Shown here one piece after another: positions 7,519 to 15,302 of a stretch of 19,202 nucleotides of DNA (position 1 is the first letter of the stretch; each line of letters opens with the position of its first letter). Both the position numbers and the translations under genes were made by a program. Source of the DNA: Firmicutes bacterium UBA2530. GTDB taxonomy: Bacteria; Bacillota; Clostridia; Tissierellales; Sedimentibacteraceae. The notes below the pieces were generated by a model. That model was not told where the DNA came from. It worked only from the letters and a program-made list of their open reading frames with translations, and searched no databases. The stretch spans positions 51,629 through 70,830 of the forward strand of contig DDNC01000003.1 of NCBI GenBank assembly GCA_002340985.1. The letters run 5' to 3'.

Positions 7519-7547
7519 ATTATAGCACATCGTTCATTCCTTGACAA
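7519..7547 (-). promoter_or_regulatory. Promoter of the FMN-binding lipoprotein gene
   Basis: On minus: TTGTCA (7547-7542), 17-base spacer, TATAAT (7524-7519). This is one of the best sigma-A type matches in the window, about 40 bases upstream of the ATG. Confidence 0.75.
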
Positions 7548-7564
7548 TATTTTTATTTATTATT

Positions 7565-7583
7565 GGTAATGATAATTTTCCTC
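7565..7583 (-). promoter_or_regulatory. Weak Fur-box-like sequence upstream of the lipoprotein promoter
   Basis: The 19 bases share 14 positions, by hand count, with the Fur consensus, including the run TAATGATAAT. The site lies about 18 bases upstream of the -35. In AT-rich DNA such a score can arise by chance, and the right half-site is poor, so this is only a candidate. Confidence 0.18.
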
Positions 7584-7675
7584 ATAATACAAATTATTAC
7601 ATTTAAGTTTGGTGTAACGATGTATACATTATTGATATTTAAGGCATATCTCGCTACTAATTAAAAACACACACA

Positions 7676-7712
7676 AATAAAAACAACCGCGAATCGTAGC
7701 TTCGCGGCTGTT
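7676..7712 (-). terminator. Intrinsic terminator after the beta-propeller gene
   Basis: An 11-bp GC-rich stem (ACAGCCGCGAA with TTCGCGGTTGT, one G-U pair) and a seven-base loop, followed on minus by TTTTTATTT. It lies 13 bases past the stop codon at 7725. Confidence 0.88.
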
Positions 7713-7724
7713 AAAATTACCCTT

Positions 7725-9935
7725 TTATTGACTAATATTTATCTTATTTACTTTTTTATTATTTTCTATGCTGTGTATATGCATTTCGTTATCAGAGAAG
7801 GTGTATATATAGTTTCCTATATAAATAATCCTCCTTACCTCATTTCCGTATGTTTCTACATCATCTGTGTGACTAATTTTATTTTTAAACATGAAACTAT
7901 CTTTACTCACATTATATATATATGCTCCGTTGAATTCGGCCTTGTAATTTTCGCCAGAAACACTCACCGGGAATGCCATCAGCCCCTTGCTCAATGAAAA
8001 CATCAATGACTTGTGATTATAAAGAACTTCCGAATACGTTCCTGCTTTTCCAATAATCTCGGAGCGCACTTCTTTAGGCTTATCTGTATCCGTAACATCA
8101 AACATGGAAATTTTCATACCCCCGTTTACAGTTCCACCCCACTGATTTTCCTGAGTATCATACCCAAACCCCAGTATGTGGTTCTCATCAACTATATGAA
8201 GATATGTGCTGTAGCCTGGTATCTTCAGCATTCCTTTCACAACAGGTTTTTGAGGATTTGATGCATCTATTACAAACAATGGATCCACCTGTCTGAATGT
8301 AACCATGTAAATTCGGTTGCCTGCAAAACGTGTGCTGTAAATTCTTTCTCCAGGTGCCAAGCCCTCAAGCATACCCGTTATTTTCAACTTATCATTTAAA
8401 ATATACAGGTTGTTCTTTGATGTGTTCTGCCACATTTCTCCGGTAGTTGTAGCAATTCTGAACATGCCTCCATACTCATCCATAGAAAATTGATTTATAA
8501 TCGTACCGGGCACACTTCCCTGAGACTCCACGTCTATGCTTCCGTCATTCAAACTGAATTTATAAATTACCGTACTTGCGGTGTATGCCGGATTATACAA
8601 TTCTGTCTGAGTGCCTGAGTAATCATATGAATAATCTGCAATTGCGGCATACATACTGTCCTTTGAAACATATACAGTATCAGACCCCCCCAGATATACA
8701 TCCACGTCGGGCTTCGATGATTTGTCAACCAAATCAATACCAACAGTGTACATGTATCTCGAATCTATGTATCCGGGGAAGTATTTTATATCTCCATATC
8801 CTATTTCATACTTTTTATCAGATAGAACATCCGTATAATAAGGAAGAGGAATATCCGGATCGCTCTTGCTGTACAGGTCATAGTAATAATTGATATTTTT
8901 TGTGTTTATGAGGTACAGCTTATCTTCTATTACTCTGCCTGTAAGATAATTTCCGTCAAATATAAATTCTTTTTCCAAAACAGGCTTTTCAATATTGTTA
9001 ACGTTATAAACAAGCACATTGGTTCTATCATCATAATACCTCGGAGGCATTATGCGCGCTTCAGCAGTTTTTTCTGAATTCATAATGTGAAAAATATTAT
9101 TTTGCCCTATTACAATCAGCTTGTTCCCCGCTGTAAATATTTCACTTACAGACGTGTTTTCTGGAACATTGACCGTGGCTGTTACCTTAGGCGCAGAAGG
9201 GTTGGAATCTATAATCTTCAATCCTCCAGATGTGTTAATATATATATATTTACCGTCATTTTTAATTATATCCCCTTCCTGAACTCCCTCAACCTGATTG
9301 TTAGTCTCGGAGCTGTCAGGAGCTGCAGGTGCCTCCACCATTTCAGGAGATGCATTTACTTCCTTGTTTACAACAGCATCATCTACGGCGATTCCTCTTT
9401 CAGCCCAAATATAGTTGTACAGTTTTCCGTTATACTCCAACAATGCAAGCAGATTTTCTTTCGACCCCACCTTAAGAAATTGGCTGCGCTGAGCATTGGA
9501 TGTATTTTCTCTTGTAATATAGACAGAATTTGTATTTTTATCCCACCTTACGGTATGACCCATATTCTCTGAAATAAACCTGAGAGGAGCAAAAGCTCTG
9601 CTGTTTATCATCCTCGTGGATACGTCGATATCCCTTACCTCACCGTTTACAATTACCTTGTCTTTCCCAAGAATCATTTCTATTTCATTATTTTCATCCT
9701 TAATAACCACTTCTGATATATTTTTGTTCCAGTCAACCCTAGCACCGAGTTTTTCAAATACACCCCTTAATGGTACCAGCGTCCTACCGTCTTCCACAAT
9801 GGGAGCAACATCAAACTCAATCTTTTCATTATCAACGTATACACTTACCGCCTGTGCCCCAAATGCCGTCATTCCAAGGCTGAATACAAGGATGACAACA
9901 AGCACCGCTATTTTTGTAATCACATTCGCTTTCAT
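7725..9935 (-). CDS. Secreted protein: copper-amine-oxidase N-like domain plus beta-propeller
   Basis: A 736-residue exported protein. A signal peptide covers about residues 1-30 (hydrophobic core, then AFGAQA). Next are paired copper-amine-oxidase N-terminal-like repeats (about 30-145): VPLRGVFEKLGARVDWNK and APLRFISENMGHTVRWDK. Clostridial surface proteins use these as stalk or wall modules; they are not an oxidase. After a Pro/Ala/Glu-rich linker, about residues 205-736 match the secreted beta-propeller family (Beta_propel), with blade-like stretches such as GDIIKNDGKYIYI, GNKLIVIGQ, GNRIYMVTFRQVDPLFVID and the closing GNYIYTFSDNEMHIHSI. No enzyme motif is visible and its function is unknown. 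Start ATG 9935 follows AAAGGAGATCAACT. It is monocistronic, with a terminator at 7676-7712 and the upstream gene's terminator at 10044-10078. Confidence 0.85.
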   Translation of the reverse strand: MKANVITKIAVLVVILVFSLGMTAFGAQAVSVYVDNEKIEFDVAPIVEDGRTLVPLRGVFEKLGARVDWNKNISEVVIKDENNEIEMILGKDKVIVNGEVRDIDVSTRMINSRAFAPLRFISENMGHTVRWDKNTNSVYITRENTSNAQRSQFLKVGSKENLLALLEYNGKLYNYIWAERGIAVDDAVVNKEVNASPEMVEAPAAPDSSETNNQVEGVQEGDIIKNDGKYIYINTSGGLKIIDSNPSAPKVTATVNVPENTSVSEIFTAGNKLIVIGQNNIFHIMNSEKTAEARIMPPRYYDDRTNVLVYNVNNIEKPVLEKEFIFDGNYLTGRVIEDKLYLINTKNINYYYDLYSKSDPDIPLPYYTDVLSDKKYEIGYGDIKYFPGYIDSRYMYTVGIDLVDKSSKPDVDVYLGGSDTVYVSKDSMYAAIADYSYDYSGTQTELYNPAYTASTVIYKFSLNDGSIDVESQGSVPGTIINQFSMDEYGGMFRIATTTGEMWQNTSKNNLYILNDKLKITGMLEGLAPGERIYSTRFAGNRIYMVTFRQVDPLFVIDASNPQKPVVKGMLKIPGYSTYLHIVDENHILGFGYDTQENQWGGTVNGGMKISMFDVTDTDKPKEVRSEIIGKAGTYSEVLYNHKSLMFSLSKGLMAFPVSVSGENYKAEFNGAYIYNVSKDSFMFKNKISHTDDVETYGNEVRRIIYIGNYIYTFSDNEMHIHSIENNKKVNKINISQ

Positions 9936-10043
9936 AGTTGATCTCCTTTCCATAAATTAATTTGCTTGCTTAGACGTATTGCCTAACTGTTTTGTTCCCG
10001 CTGATTTATAGTCCGTTTACCTTTATCTTCTCTTTTTTAGTCG

Positions 10044-10078
10044 AAAAAAGGTATAAAAGATTTTAAATCCTTTATACC
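10044..10078 (-). terminator. Intrinsic terminator after the DUF1540 gene
   Basis: A 13-bp stem (GGTATAAAGGATT paired with AATCTTTTATACC, one G-U) with a three-base loop, followed on minus by TTTTTT. It lies 14 bases past the DUF1540 stop. The rest of 9936-10043 shows no convincing housekeeping promoter for the beta-propeller gene. Confidence 0.88.
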
Positions 10079-10092
10079 CATCAAAATAAAAT

Positions 10093-10425
10093 TTAATCTT
10101 TAAATGTACTGCAGCAGGTTTCTTCCGGATGCTGTGCATTTTTACCGTTTACAACTATTCTTGAAGCCCCGCATATTTCAGAATCATTGTATGTGCATTT
10201 TACAGCCTTGCATTGAATGTGGGTGTCGGCCTTCGGCTCGTGAACAGAGCTCCTCACACCAGGCTTTTGTTCTATAAACGTGTCGCAGCATGTGAATCGG
10301 CTTTCTTCCGCCTTTTCACCTTCAACATTCAGCGCGGGTGCCGTACATCCCTCTCTCTTGTTAAAATAGCAGTTGGTTACCGAACAAACTATATTTGCCA
10401 TATAATGTACCACGATGCATTGCAT
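10093..10425 (-). CDS. Two-domain DUF1540 cysteine-rich protein
   Basis: About 110 residues contain two copies of the short Cys-rich DUF1540 motif. Copy 1 is CSVTNC...GC...FTCCDTF (about residues 14-50) and copy 2 is CKAVKC...ICGA...ETCCSTF (about 72-108). Each has a Cys-x4-Cys pair, a single Cys and a CC pair, suggesting metal or Fe-S binding, though no function is established. The start is uncertain. ATG 10425 (or 10428) sits behind AAAGGA, giving an N-terminus MQCIVVHY. ATG 10401 (MANIVCSV) looks more like other family members but has only GTGG upstream. A forespore-type promoter is possible at 10456-10485. No neighbour points to a role. Confidence 0.8.
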   Translation of the reverse strand: MQCIVVHYMANIVCSVTNCYFNKREGCTAPALNVEGEKAEESRFTCCDTFIEQKPGVRSSVHEPKADTHIQCKAVKCTYNDSEICGASRIVVNGKNAQHPEETCCSTFKD

Positions 10426-10438
10426 CATTTCCTTTCCA

Positions 10439-10454
10439 TGATATCAAGATATCA
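10439..10454. repeat. 16-base palindrome at the DUF1540 transcription start
   Basis: TGATATC-AA-GATATCA is a perfect 7-2-7 inverted repeat. It lies between the proposed -10 (10462-10456) and the ribosome site, on the expected start of transcription, so it could be an operator. No protein is known to me for it. Confidence 0.4.
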
Positions 10455-10455
10455 A

Positions 10456-10485
10456 TAGTCTGACTCAATCTGCTGAAATTATGCA
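10456..10485 (-). promoter_or_regulatory. Possible sigma-F/sigma-G (forespore) promoter
   Basis: On minus: TGCATA (10485-10480), 17 bases, CAGACTA (10462-10456). The Bacillus sigma-G consensus is close to TGnATA and CATACTA with 17-18 bases between. No good sigma-A promoter is seen in this stretch. The match was made by eye. Confidence 0.4.
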
Positions 10486-10500
10486 CTGAAAGGCAACGGT

Positions 10501-11574
10501 CTATCTTTCGGAATAATAGGCTAAAAGAAGGTCCACCATTCTCCCATAGCTTTTTACTCCGTCATCCTGATTATTGAATTTCAAATATGTATCATTCACC
10601 TTATTTGATATTTCCGAAGTTTTTCCTTCAAACTTCTTCCAATAATCAGATGAATATTTAAGATCATTTCGCACATCATCAGAATATGTGCCATGCAGTC
10701 TTGCAAATTCTTCATAGTTTTCACCGTAGAGTGCGTTCATGCTGTACGTAAGTGCAAGCATTGTTCCGCTGTATTCAAAATCACGGAATCCTGAATTGAT
10801 GCATGCAAGATATGAAATAAAATTTGCTTCATCCTCACGCATGAATCCTCTAAGGTGAACCAATTCATGCAGCATTACAGAAGGAAGCTGGTATGGCGGT
10901 ACGTGTGCATTGACATTTGCTTCAAAGGAATATGGGAAAAATACTCCTGATATTCCCATATACGACATAACATCGGAAAATAATACCGGCTTGGGAGCAG
11001 GATATCTCCCCTGCAAAACCTGGTATTTTTCCGCAACTCCATCAAATGAATTCTTTGCCCTCATAGACGTATCGTAATAGTTTTCATCAAAAAGCTCCGC
11101 TATTCCTCCTCTGCTCGTATTGAGGGAAGCCCTTGCTTCATTTGCATCTGCTATGAGTATTTCACACAGACTTATTAATTCCTCCGTGGAAGATTCACTT
11201 ATCTTTAATCCGCTGTAGTAGGTGAACTCGTTTCTATAATAATTAATACCGCAGAATAAAACAAACAGAAAGTACATTACGCTTGCTGAAACAGCTATAT
11301 TTAAAATAAAGCCATTGATGTGTTTCAGGTTCTTTTCTAATGCAGACCTTATGAGAACTGAGAGAAAGTATACAGTTAGCACAACAATCAAAACCAATAT
11401 AATAAATTCTGCCAATGAAAATTTTACCTTGGAAGTAAAAAAAGAAATTGATCCCGCAAGTACGGGATATATATTCATAGCATAGAATTCAGCAAATCCT
11501 GTACCATATTTCGCAGTTAATATCAAAATCAACGAAACAGGCATCAGAATCAAAGCAAAAATTCTTTTCTTCAT
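10501..11574 (-). CDS. DUF3810 membrane protein with zinc-peptidase-like HELVH motif
   Basis: 357 residues. Three hydrophobic helices (about 5-22, 54-76 and 89-111) are followed by a long, probably extracytoplasmic domain. It carries HELVH at 236-240 and a downstream acidic EDEANF (Glu249 is a candidate third ligand). This is the gluzincin pattern HExxH...E within the DUF3810 family, which is widespread in Firmicutes and of unknown function. A membrane-anchored zinc peptidase acting on wall or surface proteins is a reasonable inference, not shown. Start ATG 11574 has GAGGG eleven bases upstream. It is divergent from glsA, and no terminator is visible after its TAG, so transcripts may run on toward the DUF1540 gene. 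Confidence 0.83.
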   Translation of the reverse strand: MKKRIFALILMPVSLILILTAKYGTGFAEFYAMNIYPVLAGSISFFTSKVKFSLAEFIILVLIVVLTVYFLSVLIRSALEKNLKHINGFILNIAVSASVMYFLFVLFCGINYYRNEFTYYSGLKISESSTEELISLCEILIADANEARASLNTSRGGIAELFDENYYDTSMRAKNSFDGVAEKYQVLQGRYPAPKPVLFSDVMSYMGISGVFFPYSFEANVNAHVPPYQLPSVMLHELVHLRGFMREDEANFISYLACINSGFRDFEYSGTMLALTYSMNALYGENYEEFARLHGTYSDDVRNDLKYSSDYWKKFEGKTSEISNKVNDTYLKFNNQDDGVKSYGRMVDLLLAYYSER

Positions 11575-11603
11575 AGAACTACCCTCAATTTTATTTTTAA
11601 ATT

Positions 11604-11612
11604 ATTATATCA
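11604..11612 (-). promoter_or_regulatory. Extended -10 promoter of the DUF3810 gene
   Basis: On minus: TGATATAAT, a perfect TATAAT with an upstream TGn element. The -35 (TTAAAC at 16 bases) is weak, as is usual with extended -10 promoters. About 30 bases upstream of the ATG. Confidence 0.5.
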
Positions 11613-11689
11613 CAATAGGCATAATGTTTAATAAAAATTCTCAATTTTATTTTTGTCTCTTATCTTTGTACAATTTATTATATTTGTTC

Positions 11690-11718
11690 TTGCAATATTT
11701 TCTCAATAATAATATCAT
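11690..11718 (+). promoter_or_regulatory. Promoter of glsA
   Basis: TTGCAA (11690-11695), 17-base spacer, TATCAT (11713-11718), about 30 bases upstream of the glsA ATG. Confidence 0.55.
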
Positions 11719-11748
11719 TAAATCAAATATACTTTATGGGGGCATTCC

Positions 11749-12666
11749 ATGCACGAAATATTTGAAAACATTATCAGCAATAACATCAACTATACAAATC
11801 ACGGAAAAGTTGCCACATATATACCGGAGCTAGCAAAAGCAAGTGTCGAAGATTTGGGGGTTTATCTCATTACTCTTGACGGAGATGAATATTTTGCCGG
11901 AGATTATAACAAAAAATTTACAATGCAGAGTATTTCAAAAGTTCTGACCCTTATGCTGTCATTGATGGATAACGGTGAGAGCAAGGTTTTTGAAAGGGTC
12001 GGCATGGAACCTACCGGAGACAGCTTTAATTCAATTGTTGACCTTGAGCTCAAAAATATTCATAAGCCTTTCAATCCCATGATTAATGCCGGGGCCATCG
12101 CTACAACATCCCTTTTGGCGGGAAATTCTCCAAAAGAAAAGACAGAACGAATACTGAACCTGGCGAGAAAGCTTTCTGATAATCCAAGCATAAAAATAAA
12201 CGAGGATGTGTATCTGTCCGAGAAGATGACCGGAGACAGAAACCGTTCCATCGCATATTTCATGAAAAGTTTCAATGTAATTGAAGGTTCCGTGGAGGAC
12301 ATACTTGATGTATATTTCAAGCAGTGCTCAATAGAGGTTACTTGCCGTGATATAGCAAATATAGGATGTGTTCTCGCAAACGACGGCGTATCAGTGAGAA
12401 CAGGTGAAACCATTGTTCCGAAGCACATTTGCCGCATAACAAAGACAATAATGTCAACCTGCGGACTGTATGATGCATCAGGAGAATTTGCGGTTCATAT
12501 AGGTATTCCGGCAAAGTCAGGTGTAGGCGGAGGAATTATGGCTGCTGTACCAAGAAAAATGGGAATAGGAGTATATGGACCCGCCCTTGACGAAAAAGGA
12601 AATTCAATCGCAGGAATACAAATTTTAAAAGAGCTCTCAGAAAAATTAGATTTGGACATATATTAA
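11749..12666 (+). CDS. glsA: Glutaminase A
   Basis: This enzyme hydrolyses L-glutamine to glutamate and ammonia. It has the serine-dependent beta-lactamase-like fold, with the QSISK motif (catalytic Ser61, Lys64). PFNPMINAGAIAT follows near 107-119 (substrate-binding Asn). The C-terminal block VGGGIMAAVPRKMGIGVYGPALDEKGNS has the family Gly-rich turn and the GIGV(Y/F)SP-like strand. 305 residues match the family (about 305-310). The ATG at 11749 is preceded by GGGGG eight bases away; the frame shows no better start. It is monocistronic: its own promoter lies upstream and the terminator's A-run begins in the TAA stop. Its role is nitrogen supply or acid tolerance in relatives; nothing in the window decides. 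Confidence 0.95.
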   Translation: MHEIFENIISNNINYTNHGKVATYIPELAKASVEDLGVYLITLDGDEYFAGDYNKKFTMQSISKVLTLMLSLMDNGESKVFERVGMEPTGDSFNSIVDLELKNIHKPFNPMINAGAIATTSLLAGNSPKEKTERILNLARKLSDNPSIKINEDVYLSEKMTGDRNRSIAYFMKSFNVIEGSVEDILDVYFKQCSIEVTCRDIANIGCVLANDGVSVRTGETIVPKHICRITKTIMSTCGLYDASGEFAVHIGIPAKSGVGGGIMAAVPRKMGIGVYGPALDEKGNSIAGIQILKELSEKLDLDIY

Positions 12667-12697
12667 AAAAATGGTCTCAGCCAAGACCATTTTTTTA
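12665..12697. terminator. Bidirectional terminator between glsA and copA
   Basis: AAAAAA-ATGGTCT, loop CAGCCA, AGACCAT-TTTTTT. A symmetrical hairpin with A and T runs on both sides, ending glsA on plus and copA-copZ on minus (10 bases after its stop). Confidence 0.88.
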
Positions 12698-12707
12698 TTA
12701 ATTAATG

Positions 12708-12917
12708 TTATTTAACTTCAACTACCTCATATCCTGCGTCTGTTACTGCCTTGGACAGCGCATCTCCGCTTACTTCTCCTGTCAGTGTAACCTCTGCTGT
12801 CTTGCTGTTAAGATCAACAACCGCATTCTCTACTCCGGCAACTGACTTCAGTGCCTTTTCTACTGCTGCCTTGCAGTGTCCGCAGCTCATTCCTTCTACA
12901 ACTAAAACCTTTTTCAT
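12708..12917 (-). CDS. copZ: CopZ-like copper chaperone, possible internal start within copA
   Basis: Within the copA frame, ATG 12917 is preceded by GGAGGA at a spacing of six bases, better than many real starts in this window. From there it encodes exactly 69 residues, the length of Bacillus CopZ, with the metal-binding MSCGHC loop near residues 9-14 and a beta-alpha-beta-beta-alpha-beta pattern. A stand-alone chaperone could thus be made from the same mRNA alongside the CopA fusion. The simplest history is a separate copA-copZ pair whose copA stop was lost, turning the short intergenic region with its ribosome site into linker. Whether both products exist is not shown by the sequence. Confidence 0.6.
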   Translation of the reverse strand: MKKVLVVEGMSCGHCKAAVEKALKSVAGVENAVVDLNSKTAEVTLTGEVSGDALSKAVTDAGYEVVEVK

Positions 12918-15290
12918 TTCATTTCCTCCGTTTATATTATTTGATTTATTTGATAAGTCTTCTGTTGTGACTTGTATGTCATCATTTTTTAATGCAGTGG
13001 ATTTATCTTCCGGTTCTGCCGTCATTCTTGCAGGTTTAAAAAATTTAAGTCTTAATGCATTTGATACAACCGAAACTGAGCTCATGCTCATGGCTGCCGC
13101 AGCAAACATTGGATTAAGCTTCCAGCTTAATACGTTGAAGAATACTCCGGCTGCCAGCGGTATGCCCACTGTGTTGTAAATAAATGCCCAGAACAGGTTC
13201 TGTTTTATATTTCTTATGGTGGACTTGCTCAACTGAACCGCGGTTACCGCATCCAATAAATCACTTCTTATGAGAACAATGTCCGCCGACTCTATGGCAA
13301 CATCTGTTCCTGCGCCTATGGCAATACCCACATCGGCTCTTGCCAGAGCGGGGGCATCGTTGATTCCGTCCCCTATCATGGCTACCTTTCTGCCTTGCTC
13401 CTGTATCTGGCGTATCTCTCTTTCCTTGTCCTGAGGCAACACCTCCGCGATTGCTCTGGTTATTCCAAGCTGTTTTCTGATTGCCTCGGCTGTTTTTTTA
13501 TTGTCGCCTGTAAGCATTACAACTTCAATTCCCATAGCCTCAAACTCTTTTATTGCTCTTTGGCTTGTAGGCTTTACTACGTCCGCAACTGCTATTATTC
13601 CCAGTACATTCTGTTCATCGGCAAAATATAGTGGCGTCTTGCCTTCGTCTGCAAGCCTTGTGCTTTTTTCTTCAAAATCATTTATATTAATTTTCTTTTC
13701 ATTGACAAGTCTTAAATTTCCGATAAAGTACTTACTGTTGTTTACAACAGCCTCCAAGCCCTGCCCCGGTATTGCCTCGAAGCTCTTTACTTCATAGAGC
13801 TCAATTCCTCTGTTTTTGGCTTCTTCAACAACTGCATCCGCCAGCGGATGCTCCGAGCTTTTCTCGGCTGACGCTGCAATCTTAAGCATTTCATTTTCAT
13901 TGATTCCCTTGGTTAATATCTCCGTAACCCGTGGTTTTCCTTCGGTTATGGTTCCTGTTTTATCCATGACAACTGTCTGTATCTGATGAGCGATTTCCAA
14001 TGCTTCAGCAGATTTTATTAGTATTCCATTTTCAGCTCCCTTGCCGGTTCCCACCATTATTGCCGTTGGTGTTGCAAGGCCCAGAGCACACGGGCAGGAT
14101 ATAACCAGAACCGCAATTCCTATTGACAGCGCAAATTCAAACGTAGCACCCATAATAAGCCATACGACTGTAGCAATTACCGCTATTGCAATTACAACAG
14201 GAACAAATACGCTGCTGATTTTATCAGCAAGCTTTGATATGGGAGCCTTTGATGAGCTTGCCTCCTCAACCAGTCTGATTATCTGGGACAATGTTGTGTC
14301 ATCACCTACATTTTGTGCTTCAAATTTAAAATAGCCGGATTTATTGATGCTTGCTCCTATTACCTTATCGCCAACCTTTTTCTCTACAGGAATGCTTTCT
14401 CCTGTGAGCATCGATTCATCCAGGGAAGAGTTCCCAAAAATAATCACGCCGTCAACCGGTACTGATTGTCCGGGCTTAACAATTATGGTATCCCACTTTT
14501 GCACATCCTCAACAGGTATTTCAAACTCCTGTCCGTCTCTTTCAACCAATGCTGTCTTCGGAGACAGGTCCATGAGCTTTCTGATTGCATCTGATGTCCT
14601 TCCCTTTGCTCTCGCTTCAAGGAACTTTCCGAGAGTAATCAACGCTAATATAACCGCTGCAGATTCAAAATACAGGTCCATAGAATATTGCATAACCATA
14701 TCCGCATCCATGTGCCCCAGGCCGTAACCTATTTTATAGATTGCAAATATTCCATATCCCACTGCCGCTGTTGTCCCTATGGCAATGAGAGAGTCCATAT
14801 TCGGTGAACCCTTGAACAGTGTTTTAAATCCTACCGTGTAATATTTCTTGTTTATTATCATAACCGGAAGAGCTAAGAGAAATTGTGTAAAAGCAAATGT
14901 TATGGAATTCTCCATCCCGTGAAATATATCCGGCAGCGGCCATTTAAGCATGTGCCCCATAGCGAGATACAAAAGAGGTACCGCAAACAGGAAAGAAATT
15001 ATGAGCCTTTTCTTCATTTCCTTAAATTCCTTTTCCGCATCGGATTTCTGTTCCGACTTTGGAGCCGCATTTTTCCTTTCCGCAGATGAAGCGCCGTAGC
15101 CTGTATCTTCAACCATCTTTATAATATCTCCCTCTGTCAGTATAGATTCGTCATACTTCACTGACATGCTGTTGCTTAGGAGATTTACGTTGGCTTCTAT
15201 AATCCCATTTGTATTGTTTATGTTTTTTTCTATCCTTGCGGAGCATGCCGAGCATGTCATGCCCGTAACATTAAATTTTTGCGCCTTCAT
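12708..15290 (-). CDS. copA: Copper-exporting P1B-ATPase CopA fused to a C-terminal CopZ domain
   Basis: An ATP-driven Cu(I) efflux pump of 860 residues; CopA itself ends near residue 753. Order: an N-terminal heavy-metal domain (GMTCSAC, Cys13/Cys16); membrane helices; the TGES actuator loop near 297-300; the membrane CPC copper site at 399-401; DKTGT with phosphorylated Asp443; SEHPLAD at 479-485; and GDGINDAPA at 640-648. The YN (705-706) and MSxSS (about 736-738) elements of the copper ATPase class are in the last helices. After LRLKFFKP a hydrophilic linker of about 40 residues joins a second heavy-metal domain (MSCGHC, Cys803/Cys806) of CopZ length. The linker encodes a Shine-Dalgarno and an in-frame ATG. 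Start ATG 15290 follows AAAGGAGGG, which overlaps the csoR stop. It is in an operon under CsoR. Confidence 0.96.
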   Translation of the reverse strand: MKAQKFNVTGMTCSACSARIEKNINNTNGIIEANVNLLSNSMSVKYDESILTEGDIIKMVEDTGYGASSAERKNAAPKSEQKSDAEKEFKEMKKRLIISFLFAVPLLYLAMGHMLKWPLPDIFHGMENSITFAFTQFLLALPVMIINKKYYTVGFKTLFKGSPNMDSLIAIGTTAAVGYGIFAIYKIGYGLGHMDADMVMQYSMDLYFESAAVILALITLGKFLEARAKGRTSDAIRKLMDLSPKTALVERDGQEFEIPVEDVQKWDTIIVKPGQSVPVDGVIIFGNSSLDESMLTGESIPVEKKVGDKVIGASINKSGYFKFEAQNVGDDTTLSQIIRLVEEASSSKAPISKLADKISSVFVPVVIAIAVIATVVWLIMGATFEFALSIGIAVLVISCPCALGLATPTAIMVGTGKGAENGILIKSAEALEIAHQIQTVVMDKTGTITEGKPRVTEILTKGINENEMLKIAASAEKSSEHPLADAVVEEAKNRGIELYEVKSFEAIPGQGLEAVVNNSKYFIGNLRLVNEKKININDFEEKSTRLADEGKTPLYFADEQNVLGIIAVADVVKPTSQRAIKEFEAMGIEVVMLTGDNKKTAEAIRKQLGITRAIAEVLPQDKEREIRQIQEQGRKVAMIGDGINDAPALARADVGIAIGAGTDVAIESADIVLIRSDLLDAVTAVQLSKSTIRNIKQNLFWAFIYNTVGIPLAAGVFFNVLSWKLNPMFAAAAMSMSSVSVVSNALRLKFFKPARMTAEPEDKSTALKNDDIQVTTEDLSNKSNNINGGNEMKKVLVVEGMSCGHCKAAVEKALKSVAGVENAVVDLNSKTAEVTLTGEVSGDALSKAVTDAGYEVVEVK

Positions 15291-15302
15291 TTCTTCCCTC
15301 CT

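Noticed and set aside
9087..9572. 161-codon open frame on plus inside the beta-propeller gene
   Set aside because: Antisense shadow of a well-supported gene; Cys/Tyr/Arg-rich composition typical of a complement frame, and no ribosome site.
9961..10043. Riboswitch in the leader of the beta-propeller gene
   Set aside because: Only a six-base-pair hairpin (TTAGGC/GTCTAA) is visible and no known aptamer core could be matched.
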